DNA of 64,000 nt from Verrucomicrobiota bacterium JB023 (GTDB lineage: Bacteria > Verrucomicrobiota > Verrucomicrobiia > Verrucomicrobiales > Akkermansiaceae): positions 1 through 64,000 of the forward strand of contig JAUTCR010000010.1 of assembly GCA_030673895.1 (NCBI GenBank), given 5' to 3'. Below, in pieces: positions 28,477 through 38,257 of this stretch. The stretch's first letter is position 1, and every line of letters starts with the position of its first letter. The position numbers and the translations under genes are program-made. The notes below the pieces were generated by a model. The model was not told the origin of the DNA. It ran no database searches and was given only the letters and a program-made list of their open reading frames with translations.

Positions 28477-29772
28477 ATGAAAGCTCCCGAACTCCTAGCC
28501 CCTGCGGGCTCCATGGAAATGATGCGCGCCGCCTACCAATACGGTGCCGATGCCGTCTACGCGGGGCTGCCCCGCTACAGCCTGCGCGTCCGCAACAACA
28601 CCTTCAAAAATGTGGCTGCGCTGAAGGAAGGAATCGATGAGGCCCACGCCCAAGGAAAAACCTTCTTCGTCGTCTGCAACTCCCTTCCCCACAACCCGAA
28701 GATCCGGAGCTTCAAGAAAGACATGGCTCCGATCATCGATTTGAAGCCCGACGCGCTCATCATGGCGGATCCCGGGCTCATTGACATTGTCCGCAACGAG
28801 TGGCCGGACATGCCGATTCACCTTTCCGTGCAGGCGAATACGCTCAATTTTGCAGCGGTCAAGTTTTGGGCCAAGCAAGGCATTGAGCGCGTGATTCTTT
28901 CACGCGAACTTACCCTCGATGAGGTCGCCGAGATTCGGCAGGAATGCCCCGAAACGGAGATCGAAGTCTTCGTCCACGGTGCTCTCTGCATCGCCTACTC
29001 GGGCCGTTGCCTCCTTTCCGGATACTTCACCAAGCGCGATGGCAACCAAGGAGCCTGCACCAATTCTTGTCGTTGGAAATACCAGCTGCACGACAACCAA
29101 TCCGTGCAAGTCCCTGCCGGGCGATACGAAGACCCTGATGCGGATCAGTTCCTTCTCGAGGAGAGCGAGCGCCCCGGTGAATTCATGCCGATTGAAGAGG
29201 ACGAGCACGGCACCTACATCCTCAACTCAAAGGACCTCCGGGCCGCCGAGCACGTGCCGCGTCTGATGGAGATCGGAGTGGATTCCCTCAAGATCGAAGG
29301 CCGCACCAAGAGCGCCTACTATGCCGCCCGGGCTTGCCAAGCTTACCGCAAGGTCATTGATGACGTCATGGCGGGGAATGGCTTTGACCCTCAGGTGTTG
29401 TCCGACCTTGAGGGCCTTGCCAACCGCGGATACACGGGTGGTTTCTTCCAGCGACACGCTGCTGCGGATTACCAAAACTACGTCGATAGTCACAGCCTTG
29501 CCCGCAGTGGCCGCTACGTGGCCAAGCTCATTGGCTGGGATGAGGAGCGTGGCCTTGTGGAAGCATTGGTCAAAAACCGATTCGATCTGGGCGATACTTT
29601 GGAAGTCCTCGTCCCGAACGGAAACTTCAAGCAGGAGATCAAGCGGATGGAGGATAAGAACGGCAATGCAATCACCGTGGCCCCTGGCGATCCTCACCAT
29701 GTCTGGATCGACCTGCCGAGAACGGCCATCGGCGCCTATTGCTCCAAAGTGGAGGTTCCTGCCGAGGCCTGA
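28477..29772 (+). CDS. Peptidase U32 family protein (TrhP/YegQ-like tRNA hydroxylation protein)
   Basis: PELLAPAGSMEMMRAAYQYGADAVYAGL; EVFVHGALCIAYSGRCLLSGYFTKRDGNQGACTNSCRWKY; start 28477 preferred over 28276. Confidence 0.92.
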   Translation: MKAPELLAPAGSMEMMRAAYQYGADAVYAGLPRYSLRVRNNTFKNVAALKEGIDEAHAQGKTFFVVCNSLPHNPKIRSFKKDMAPIIDLKPDALIMADPGLIDIVRNEWPDMPIHLSVQANTLNFAAVKFWAKQGIERVILSRELTLDEVAEIRQECPETEIEVFVHGALCIAYSGRCLLSGYFTKRDGNQGACTNSCRWKYQLHDNQSVQVPAGRYEDPDADQFLLEESERPGEFMPIEEDEHGTYILNSKDLRAAEHVPRLMEIGVDSLKIEGRTKSAYYAARACQAYRKVIDDVMAGNGFDPQVLSDLEGLANRGYTGGFFQRHAAADYQNYVDSHSLARSGRYVAKLIGWDEERGLVEALVKNRFDLGDTLEVLVPNGNFKQEIKRMEDKNGNAITVAPGDPHHVWIDLPRTAIGAYCSKVEVPAEA

Positions 29773-29866
29773 GATGGCTTCCATTTCCCTTCTCCCGGGC
29801 CGGATGATTGTCCGGAGAAAATAAAAAAGTTGTCACCGACGCCCTCGTTCATTGCTCTAGTCAGTA

Positions 29867-32551
29867 ATGATCGGGCAGTCGGATGTTTCCAAGGAGGTTG
29901 AGCTGGTGTCTCGGGCGCGGGCCGGAGATGCGCGGGCGTATGTCGAATTGGTCGAGCGCTACCAAGGTCTGGTTTCAGCAGTCACCTTGTCGGTATTGGC
30001 AGATCGGACCTTGAGCGAAGACGCTGCCCAAGAGGCATTTCTCAGCGCATGGAAGGCGCTGCCGAATCTCCGGGAGCCGTCGAAGTTCCGTCCTTGGCTG
30101 ACTGCGATTGCCCGGCGAGCGGCCTTGAAGGGCTTATCAATGAGAGCGCAACGGGCCGACGACGAATTGACAGAAAGAGCGGATCAAAGGCTGGGGCCAG
30201 ACGAGATGGCCGCCCGGGGTGATGACCTGGCTTTCGTTCTGTCTTCGCTGAAGACCTTGCCGGAAGCCTACCGCACCCCGTTGATTCTTTTCTACCGCGA
30301 AGGGCATTCAGTGGCGAAGGTGGCAGAGTCGTTAGGCATGAAGCCTAGTGCGGTGAAGCAGAGACTGAAGCGCGGGCGCGAGATGTTGCGCGACAAAGTG
30401 GAGTCGCGTCTCTCCTCGGCGTTGCGGCGCACGGCGCCCGGGACGGCTTTCACGGCGGCAGTGGCAGCTGCACTGGGTCAAATGGGGGGAGCGGGTTCGG
30501 CTGCGGCGGCAGGATTGGGAGAAGTTTTTGTCACCTCCGGGTCATCTGCTGCCACTACATCGGTAGTAACTGGTGCAACGATGACGACTTCAAAATTTTC
30601 AGCAATTACGGCGACGGTCCTTTTAGCGGCCGGACTTCCACTAGGCTATGGAGCGAGCAAGTTGATGCAGGAAGCGGCTTCCTCGTCCCAACTCGCTGGT
30701 AGTAGAACGACCCCGCATGAGGTAACGCTCGACGAACTCCGGGGGAGGCCTCTGCCGCCTAGCCGCGTTGTCGATGAGTGGCGGCGACTGGTTGCAAAGC
30801 ATGGTAAGGCACCTTCCTCGATGGCAGGCATTCGAGATGAGGTAGAAACCTTTCCTGATGGATTCTTGAAAGATGCACTCACTACCACCCTCTTCACCAC
30901 TTGGGTAAGAATCGATCCGGAGGGTGGATTCACTGTCTTGAGCGAGGATGGGGATTGGCCGGAGAAATATTTGTTTACGGAGGAGTGGATCAAGGCCGAT
31001 GCCAGCCGGGCGATGGAAGCAATTGTGTCTTCCGGAAATGAGAATTGGATCACTTCTACCGGCAAAATACTTGGTGGACGAGATCCTAATGTCTTCAGCG
31101 ACTATCTGGAGCAGTTCAACTTTAAAATAGGACTTACGACGGGGGCCAATCGGGGGCTTGAGCGGGCCGCGGAGTTGGCTCCCCACCGAATCCTCGAGGC
31201 CGCTCTGGCAATGGATGAGGGCGAAGCCAAAGGGGGCGTTCTGAACGCAGCGATCAAAGGCTGGGCGAAGAGGGAGCCTCAAGATGCGTTGGCTTGGATT
31301 CAGGAAAATCCAAGTGAGGACGGCATCGTGCAACGGGATCGTTTGTTTTCAATTGTCAACGGATGGACGGAGAAAGACGCCGATAGCTTCCTTAAGGCCT
31401 TACCCAAATTGTTAAAGGGAGAGTTGCCAGAGGGCTGGATGACCAAAAAGGAACTCCGGACAAGGTGGGTCACGATGGCGTTGGCGAAAGTAGCCAAGGA
31501 TGACTTCCCGAAAGCCATTCGCTACTTGGGAGAGAACCGAGACGACCTGCGATTTGAGAGTGTGGCTCCCGAACTCAATCAACTGATCCTTGAAAGAATG
31601 GCGGTTGCTCCGCGGGAAACGCTTGTCTTGCTCGAGATGGAGGGGCTCATGAATGAGGGGGAACGAATTTTTTCGAACCTTTCCTATTCTAACAAAGATT
31701 TTCGACCAAACTTCGAGGAGCTTTGTGAGACTTTGCATGAACTCGGAGAGAGCAAGGGGAAGAAGGCGCTTGTGCAGAGCTTGTCGATGATGCTCGTGCG
31801 GCAGTCCGAAGAGGACGCGGTCAAGCTGGTGGACAGTGCTGCTCACGGGAAGAATTACGAGCAGCTTAAGGACAGGGTGGTCTCAAGCTTAATGAGAAAC
31901 GATGTTACTTACAAACGGTTGATTGAGCTTGAGAGGAAATTTCCTCACTGGGCAAATAACTTCAAGAGTCATGCTCTGGAAGAGAATGCCTCGGGCTTCC
32001 GAAGATACCCGGGGCAACCTCGTCAGGCCGTTGAGCTTTCGACTTGGATACCGGTCTTTGAAGAGTTGATGGAGAGCGGCTACTATACGGGATATGATGA
32101 GTATATTCTTTTTAGGCCGGTCTTCGGGCTTGGACCTGCCTACCTTGCCCAGGATCCCGATGCGGCGATACGATGGATGAACGAGGTTACTGAGGGCGCG
32201 ATGAAAGAGTCTCTTCAGCAGGACTTACTTGGCCAGACCGTCGCTTCCTGGATGGGTGAGGAAAGTGAACAGGCTCTCACTTGGCTGCATGAGCAGGACT
32301 GGTCGAGCTGGCATCCCGACTTTTTGGGATCGGTTTGTTACGAGGCGACTCGCTTGAAAGGAGAACCCCATTTGTTCTGGGAACTCTTCGCATCGATTGA
32401 AGGAGAGGAAAGGCGGCAAAGCGCAATCTGGACCTTGCAAGAAAATCGGGATGCTCAGCAAATCCGGATGGAAATGGATGGGCTGAATCTGACGCCAGCG
32501 GAGAGGCAGGAGATCGACCGCTACCTGAACGTAGAACTCATTGAGCAATGA
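29867..32551 (+). CDS. ECF sigma factor fused to TM segment and long C-terminal repeat domain
   Basis: Sigma2 SEDAAQEAFLSAWKALPNLREPSKFRPWLTAIARR; sigma4 LPEAYRTPLILFYREGHSVAKVAESLGMKPSAVKQRLKRGREML; TM AITATVLLAAGLPLGYG; repeats such as GWAKREPQDALAWIQ. Confidence 0.9.
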   Translation: MIGQSDVSKEVELVSRARAGDARAYVELVERYQGLVSAVTLSVLADRTLSEDAAQEAFLSAWKALPNLREPSKFRPWLTAIARRAALKGLSMRAQRADDELTERADQRLGPDEMAARGDDLAFVLSSLKTLPEAYRTPLILFYREGHSVAKVAESLGMKPSAVKQRLKRGREMLRDKVESRLSSALRRTAPGTAFTAAVAAALGQMGGAGSAAAAGLGEVFVTSGSSAATTSVVTGATMTTSKFSAITATVLLAAGLPLGYGASKLMQEAASSSQLAGSRTTPHEVTLDELRGRPLPPSRVVDEWRRLVAKHGKAPSSMAGIRDEVETFPDGFLKDALTTTLFTTWVRIDPEGGFTVLSEDGDWPEKYLFTEEWIKADASRAMEAIVSSGNENWITSTGKILGGRDPNVFSDYLEQFNFKIGLTTGANRGLERAAELAPHRILEAALAMDEGEAKGGVLNAAIKGWAKREPQDALAWIQENPSEDGIVQRDRLFSIVNGWTEKDADSFLKALPKLLKGELPEGWMTKKELRTRWVTMALAKVAKDDFPKAIRYLGENRDDLRFESVAPELNQLILERMAVAPRETLVLLEMEGLMNEGERIFSNLSYSNKDFRPNFEELCETLHELGESKGKKALVQSLSMMLVRQSEEDAVKLVDSAAHGKNYEQLKDRVVSSLMRNDVTYKRLIELERKFPHWANNFKSHALEENASGFRRYPGQPRQAVELSTWIPVFEELMESGYYTGYDEYILFRPVFGLGPAYLAQDPDAAIRWMNEVTEGAMKESLQQDLLGQTVASWMGEESEQALTWLHEQDWSSWHPDFLGSVCYEATRLKGEPHLFWELFASIEGEERRQSAIWTLQENRDAQQIRMEMDGLNLTPAERQEIDRYLNVELIEQ

Positions 32552-34257
32552 ACAAGAATTGGATCTATGCTACGGTGTTTGTCGTAGCTGTGCTTTTAGG
32601 AGTGGGATGGCATGACTCCACGAAAGATAGCAACCCGGAAGACCTTTTGGCGGGCTCCCTTCCGACCAAGTCGAGCCGGAGGGTGTTGTCTGCGAAGCGT
32701 GAGCAAGAGGTAGCCGGATTGACCCGGCTTCAACAGGAAGAAGGGGGGGAGGAAAGTTGGCTGCGCTGGTTGGCGGAGCTGGAGAACGCGACCTTGGCTG
32801 ACATGCCTCGATTCGTCAGTCATGTCCCTGACCATGGACCGGCTCGTGATCTGGTGGTCGAGCGGTGGCTCGATCTGGGTCCGGACGAGGCGATCGACTA
32901 CTTCCAGAAGAAGTTCGCTGCGGGAGAGATGGGAGCGGGAATGCTCGATCCCGATGTTCAGTTCGTGGCGATTTTGTTTGACGCTTGGGCGAAGCGGGAC
33001 TTGGACGGAGCCATTGCTGCTCTGGAGGCAATGGAAGCCTTTCCGTTTCTGGAAAAGAGAATTGCGAGGCTTGCTGAATTGCTGGCGGGCAAGGAGCCGG
33101 AGCGAGCCATTCGTTTGGCAATGAGGCACAACGTCCATCGGAGCGGCCGAACCTTTTTGGTCAGAGGCGGTCGACTACGAGATTGGATCCAGCGTGACCC
33201 AGAGACGGTAGCAGAGCTGATCTTCGCGTGGGGCCGAGAGGATTATGCGTTGAAGGACCTGGCCAAGCATTGGGGTGCGTCCAGCCCGAAGGACGCGATA
33301 GCTTTCGGGCTGGCAAGAGGCGGAAGTAATGCGCAGGAGTTCGTGGACGAGGTCTTCCAAAGCTGGGCGAGGAGAAATTATGGTGAGGCGGCGCAGTGGT
33401 TGAGTGACGAGGCAAGTGACGAAGAGGCTTCTCTCTTTACGGCTCCTCTCGTCGGAGTATGGGGAGAGTCGGATCCCCAAGCGGCGTTGGGGTGGTGCGA
33501 GGAGAATTTGGAAGGAATGCCCCTGGTCGAATCGGTGGGGCGCTTGGTGATTGGTTCAGTGGATTCCAAGGGCGTGAGCGCAGGGGACTTGTTAGCACGC
33601 ATCGACGATGAGAGAGTGCATCGGGAGGTGGCCGTTCGCTTGGCCCACTCGCTTTGGGGCAAGGGACTTGACGAAGAGGGAGCGAAGTTGGTGGAAGAGC
33701 GGCTCGCCTGGTTCGATCACATCCGGGAACCGCAAACTTGGGAGAGGATTATTCCGAATCTTACGCTACTAGGTGAATACGAGGCGGGAGCCAAGTGGTT
33801 TCGTGAGTTCGTCGAAAGAGAAGAGGCCGCGCAACTCGGGCGGTATGCGTCCGAGTCTCTCCTATTGGGGATTGCCGGTCAGGGTGATTATGCAGGGTCG
33901 TTGGCAGCGGTGGAACTCATGAACAAGCCGCATCAAGAGGAACTGTATGCGTCCCTTTTCTCGGGTTGGGTGAAGCGTGAACCGGAGGCGGCGGCGGACT
34001 GGCTTGAGAACCTTGATGGAACCGATTCCCGCCGAGCGCATCTCGGAATGGATTTGGCGCAGAGATTCTTCTATCTCGTGAATCGTCATCCTCAGGATCA
34101 CGACACCGTAGCCAGTCTGGCTAAGACTGTGGATCCAGCCTTCCGTCAATTGGTTATAGACAGCTTGAGGCGCCAGCAGGCCAATTCGGCAAGTTCCTTG
34201 CGGACTGATGGGACGGAGGTTGACTTTGATATGATGATTGAAGCCTTGTCTGATTGA
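32548..34257 (+). CDS. Membrane-anchored repeat protein sharing the repeat motif of the upstream ECF C-terminus
   Basis: N-term TM WIYATVFVVAVLLGVGW; motifs DAWAKRDLDGAIAAL, GVWGESDPQAALGWC, GWVKREPEAAADWLE; ATGA overlap. Confidence 0.85.
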   Translation: MNKNWIYATVFVVAVLLGVGWHDSTKDSNPEDLLAGSLPTKSSRRVLSAKREQEVAGLTRLQQEEGGEESWLRWLAELENATLADMPRFVSHVPDHGPARDLVVERWLDLGPDEAIDYFQKKFAAGEMGAGMLDPDVQFVAILFDAWAKRDLDGAIAALEAMEAFPFLEKRIARLAELLAGKEPERAIRLAMRHNVHRSGRTFLVRGGRLRDWIQRDPETVAELIFAWGREDYALKDLAKHWGASSPKDAIAFGLARGGSNAQEFVDEVFQSWARRNYGEAAQWLSDEASDEEASLFTAPLVGVWGESDPQAALGWCEENLEGMPLVESVGRLVIGSVDSKGVSAGDLLARIDDERVHREVAVRLAHSLWGKGLDEEGAKLVEERLAWFDHIREPQTWERIIPNLTLLGEYEAGAKWFREFVEREEAAQLGRYASESLLLGIAGQGDYAGSLAAVELMNKPHQEELYASLFSGWVKREPEAAADWLENLDGTDSRRAHLGMDLAQRFFYLVNRHPQDHDTVASLAKTVDPAFRQLVIDSLRRQQANSASSLRTDGTEVDFDMMIEALSD

Positions 34258-34288
34258 CTCGGAGAGACCGGAACGAGGTCGAGCGAAC

Positions 34289-34319
34289 AAAAAAGCCGCA
34301 CCTTGCAGAGAAGGGCGGC
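34289..34319 (-). terminator. Rho-independent terminator of fabV
   Basis: GCCGC(A)CCTT / AAGGGCGGC stem, T6 on the minus strand. Confidence 0.75.
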
Positions 34320-34347
34320 CTGGTGAGGGTGCTTGGGGTTGTTCGCT

Positions 34348-35526
34348 TCAGCTCTGGCTGGGAAGGGGGAGGTCGACGTCGACATCCGCATCGTAGTCCA
34401 CCCCCGGGAGTCCGAAGCCGAAGAGTTGGAGAAAGTTTTCTTGGTAACCCTCGAAGTCGGAGAGTTCGCGAAGGTTCTCGCTGGTGACTGTGGGCCAGAT
34501 TTCAGCAACTTCGCCCTGGACGTCCGCTTCCATTTCCCAGTCGTCGATTCGGATGCGGCCTTCTTCGTCGAGTGGCAGATCCTCTCCGTAGAGGCGATCA
34601 TTGAAGAGGCGGACGGCTTGTTCGATGCAGTCCTCGTGCTTGCCCTTTGCCTTCATCACCTTGAAGAGGATGGAGATGTAGAGTGGGACGACAGGGATGG
34701 CGGAGCTGGCTTGTGTGACCACCGCCTTGTTCACCGAGACGAGAGCCTGGCAATCGTAGGCGTTGGTGATGGCCTCGGCCGCGCGTTCCACATCCTTTTT
34801 GGCCGCACCGATTGTTCCGTTGGTGTAAACAGGCCAAGTGATTTCCGGCCCGATGTAGGAGTAGGCGACGGACTTGGCGCCCGGCGCGAGCGCATCGGCC
34901 TCGGCGAGGGCCTTCATCCAGAGCTCCCAGTCTTCACCGCCCATCACTTTGATGGTTTGGTCGATTTCTTCCTGGGTGGCGGGCTCGATGGATACCTCGC
35001 TCACCTCGCCCTTGTCGGTATCGAGGGTGCGATTGGTGTAGGTCTCACCGGTGGGCTTGAGACAGGACTTGTAAGTCTCTCCCGTCTCGGGGTCGGTCCG
35101 GCGGGGGGAGGCGAGGCTGTAGATGACGAGGTCCACCTGACCAAGGTCTTCCTTGATGCGCTTGATGGTCTCTTCTTTGATTTCGTTGGAGAAGGCGTCG
35201 CCGTTGATGCTCTTGGCGTAGAGGCCGGCCTCGTGGGCTGCCTTCTCGAAGGCGACCGAGTTATACCAACCGGCGCTGGCGGGCTTGCCGTTTTGCGAGG
35301 GGCGCTCGAAGAAGACACCGAGGGTGGCTGCGTCGTGACTGAAGGCAGCAGCAATGCGGGAGGACAGGCCGTAGCCAGTGGAGGCTCCGATCACGAGGAC
35401 CTTCTTGGGGCCGCCTTCCATCTTGGCGGCTCGGGCAATTTCAATTTCCTTGGCGACTCTGGCTTCGCAGCCAACCGGGTGGGCGGTCACGCAGACAAAT
35501 CCGCGGATGCGAGGTTTAACGATCAT
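34348..35526 (-). CDS. fabV: Trans-2-enoyl-ACP/CoA reductase FabV
   Basis: MIVKPRIRGFVCVTAHPVGCEARVAKEI, VLVIGASTGYGLSSRI, LDTDKGEVSEV; start 35526 instead of ORF-track 35757. Confidence 0.94.
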   Translation of the reverse strand: MIVKPRIRGFVCVTAHPVGCEARVAKEIEIARAAKMEGGPKKVLVIGASTGYGLSSRIAAAFSHDAATLGVFFERPSQNGKPASAGWYNSVAFEKAAHEAGLYAKSINGDAFSNEIKEETIKRIKEDLGQVDLVIYSLASPRRTDPETGETYKSCLKPTGETYTNRTLDTDKGEVSEVSIEPATQEEIDQTIKVMGGEDWELWMKALAEADALAPGAKSVAYSYIGPEITWPVYTNGTIGAAKKDVERAAEAITNAYDCQALVSVNKAVVTQASSAIPVVPLYISILFKVMKAKGKHEDCIEQAVRLFNDRLYGEDLPLDEEGRIRIDDWEMEADVQGEVAEIWPTVTSENLRELSDFEGYQENFLQLFGFGLPGVDYDADVDVDLPLPSQS

Positions 35527-35679
35527 AGTTTCGACTTCTGATTCTCCCGCTGGGCAGGGAAAAGGCAAGTCAAGGTCGCCCTGCCGTCCTTGGCAATCAG
35601 GATCATTATGAGTCGAGGATGCCGCTCCCGTTGCATTTTCTGCTGCGCTCTCTTCCACATCGTTGGCTAGGATGGCGTC

Positions 35680-37353
35680 ATGAGCAAACTCCCTGTCTGG
35701 GCCGCAGAGATCATCGCCGGTTACGAAAGCCGAGTCTCCGGGTGTTTCGTCATTCATGGCAACGTGGGTGATCGCTTGTTGCTTCCGGCCCAGCGCGGAA
35801 TGGCCGCTGACAAGTCGTCCGGCAGCGCCCGGTTGAGTAGTCTATCCGACTTTCTCGGCGAGGTCTTGCTGCCGAAGTTCGAGGTCGTCCTTAGTTATGA
35901 CTTGGGCGAGGGCTTGCGGGTGGAGCGCGGGGAGGCGGTCTTCCAGGAGTGGGCGGCGGGCAAGGCCATTCCAGCCCAGCCGCTGGGAGTGATGCGTCTG
36001 GTGGGGGAATATTTGCGCTACCTTCGCAATCTTCGGGCGATGTCGGGCAAGGCGCCCCGGGTGGCTTTCCTCGTGAAAGAGGCGGAGCTGGTTTGCCCTG
36101 CTCTGCCGAATGCGCTCAATTACGAGCTCAATGCCCTGGCCTCACTATGGCGGAGCTGGGCCACCGGCGGGCGCTTGCAGGAGAATGGCCAAGCGGTTTT
36201 CCTGATTGCGGATCGCTGGGCAAATCTTCACCCCCTGCTGGCGCGCGAGGGCGCGGTGAAGGCGGTCGAGATCCCTCTCCCTGATGAGGATGATGTGACG
36301 CGGGCTCTGGAGGTATTGGAAAGCTCGTGCCCGATTGCGCTGCAGAACTTCAAGGAACGCTTGCCCGACCTGGGTCGAGGCTTGCGGGGGACAACCCTGG
36401 AGGCTGTCGAGGGGCTGGTGAGAAGCCGTGAATACGAAAGACGCCCTCTCGGAGACGAAGACGTTGGGCGATTGAAACGGGAATTGGTGGAGCAGGATTG
36501 CGAAGGCTTGATCGAATTCATCGAGCCGGATCGGTCGCTCGATGACGTTATCGGAATCGATGAGGTCAAGGGGTGGCTGCGGGAGGACTTAGCCCTCTGG
36601 AGGAAAGGGGAGCTGGAAGCAATGCCCATGGGCTATCTCTTCTGCGGACCGGTAGGAACGGGTAAAACCTACCTTGCAGAATGCTTGGCGGGAGAGGCCG
36701 GGGTTCCCATGGTGGTGATGCGGAATTTCCGCGACAAGTGGGTTGGGAGTACCGAGGCCAATCTCGAAAAGATCTTTGCTCTCCTTCATGCGCTTGGACG
36801 CTGCCTCGTCTTTGTTGATGAAGCCGATCAAGCACTGGGCCAGAGGCAATCCGGGGGCGGCGATAGCGGGGTCAATAGCCGGGTTTACTCCATGATGGCT
36901 GCCGAGATGTCGGATACCGACAATCGCGGTAAGATCGTGTGGGTGCTGGCTTCCAGCCGACCGGACCTCATCGAGGTGGACCTCAAGCGTCCGGGACGCA
37001 TCGATGTCAAAATTCCGCTCTTTCCCACCACCACGCCTGACGAGGGCTTTGCTCTCATTCGCGCCCTGTGCGCGGCGAGGGGGGTGCCGATCGCTAAAGA
37101 AGAGTATGAGGACCTGAAAAGCTGGATCCCCGATCTGCTGACTCCCGGGGCGGCCGAGGCGATTGCGGTGAAGGTGTTCCGACGCGTGAAATCGCAAAAT
37201 GAACGACCCGAAATCGCTCTCAAGAAGTCTCTCGATGGGTATTTGCCTCCCGTATCTTACAAAATAATACGTCAGCAGATGAAAATTGCTGCGGACGAAT
37301 CGACCGAGCCCGGGTTCATCAATGATCGCGTCAAATCCTTGCTGGGACTTTGA
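35680..37353 (+). CDS. AAA-family ATPase
   Basis: Walker A GPVGTGKT, Walker B LVFVDEAD, sensor/arginine finger SSRPDLIEVDLKRPGRIDVKIPL. Confidence 0.9.
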   Translation: MSKLPVWAAEIIAGYESRVSGCFVIHGNVGDRLLLPAQRGMAADKSSGSARLSSLSDFLGEVLLPKFEVVLSYDLGEGLRVERGEAVFQEWAAGKAIPAQPLGVMRLVGEYLRYLRNLRAMSGKAPRVAFLVKEAELVCPALPNALNYELNALASLWRSWATGGRLQENGQAVFLIADRWANLHPLLAREGAVKAVEIPLPDEDDVTRALEVLESSCPIALQNFKERLPDLGRGLRGTTLEAVEGLVRSREYERRPLGDEDVGRLKRELVEQDCEGLIEFIEPDRSLDDVIGIDEVKGWLREDLALWRKGELEAMPMGYLFCGPVGTGKTYLAECLAGEAGVPMVVMRNFRDKWVGSTEANLEKIFALLHALGRCLVFVDEADQALGQRQSGGGDSGVNSRVYSMMAAEMSDTDNRGKIVWVLASSRPDLIEVDLKRPGRIDVKIPLFPTTTPDEGFALIRALCAARGVPIAKEEYEDLKSWIPDLLTPGAAEAIAVKVFRRVKSQNERPEIALKKSLDGYLPPVSYKIIRQQMKIAADESTEPGFINDRVKSLLGL

Positions 37354-37534
37354 TTTGCTCGCCGCGAGGCCCTTGCCTAGAGACACCTCGAGCGGGCAAA
37401 ATAGTCACTGTTCAGAGGACAACCTACGAAAAAAATAGTTGTGACCTTTCAGAAAATCCGCATCTTCGCGCCCTATAGCGCAAATCGCAACTTGCTTCAT
37501 GCATCTTGCAACCGCGTTGAACCTTGCCTAAATT

Positions 37535-38227
37535 ATGCTAAAGACAATGACCCTGGTCGGACTTTCCGGCCTCGCCGCCCTCTTGTTTTCGAGCTGCAGC
37601 TCTACTGAAACCGTCCGCGTGATGGACAAGGAGCGTGCCAAGCAGATTGCCGCCTTCTCCGCTGCCAAGTCCGATAATGGCTACGATCCGGCACCCGCAG
37701 ACCCGGCGGTTCTCGCGCAAGCGGCTGATCTTCCCAAGGATAAACATGGCATGCCAACTTATCCTGATGACGTGACTCATCGTTACGTCCGCGCCACCGC
37801 CTACTCGCACATGCAGAATGAGCCAGGTGCACCGGGTCGCATGAATGCTGCTGGTGGAATCCTCAAGTATGGCAATGTCCGCAGTGTGGCGGCCGACTGG
37901 TCTCGCTACCCGCTCGGCACCACCTTCAAAATCAAGGGTCTTCCTCACCTCTACGTCGTCGATGACTATGGTTCGGCACTGACCAACACCAACACCATCG
38001 ACATGTTCCACCCCACCCTCGCCGGCATCAAGCGCTGGGGTGTTCGCAATCTTGAAATCGACATTGTGAAGATGGGTTCCTACGAGCGCTCTCTCGCGCT
38101 GCTCAAAGGCCGTCAGGGCTACTGGCACTGCAAGGACATGTATGACAACGCCATCGCCAAGGTGAAGGCGGCTGGTCCAGCGGTTGCCTCTGTCCAGGAC
38201 GAGTCCGCTGAGCCTCAGGAGGGCTAA
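37535..38227 (+). CDS. Lipoprotein with 3D (Asp-Asp-Asp)-type double-psi beta-barrel domain
   Basis: Lipobox LLFSSCSS; YPLGTTFKIKGLPHLYVVDDYGSALTNTNTIDMFHPTLAGIKRWGVRNLEI. Confidence 0.82.
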   Translation: MLKTMTLVGLSGLAALLFSSCSSTETVRVMDKERAKQIAAFSAAKSDNGYDPAPADPAVLAQAADLPKDKHGMPTYPDDVTHRYVRATAYSHMQNEPGAPGRMNAAGGILKYGNVRSVAADWSRYPLGTTFKIKGLPHLYVVDDYGSALTNTNTIDMFHPTLAGIKRWGVRNLEIDIVKMGSYERSLALLKGRQGYWHCKDMYDNAIAKVKAAGPAVASVQDESAEPQEG

Positions 38228-38257
38228 TTACCCAATTTGGATTAAGCTTTTGAGCCC

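Noticed and set aside
29789-29830. Hairpin after the U32 peptidase gene as a terminator
   Set aside because: A stem is present, but the downstream tract is A-rich rather than T-rich in the relevant orientation.
29831-29866. TGTCACC element upstream of the large ECF gene as an autoregulated ECF promoter
   Set aside because: No convincing -10 partner at the expected spacing; a single occurrence cannot support a promoter call.
34333-35541. 402-aa plus-strand ORF
   Set aside because: Antisense to fabV; shadow ORF.
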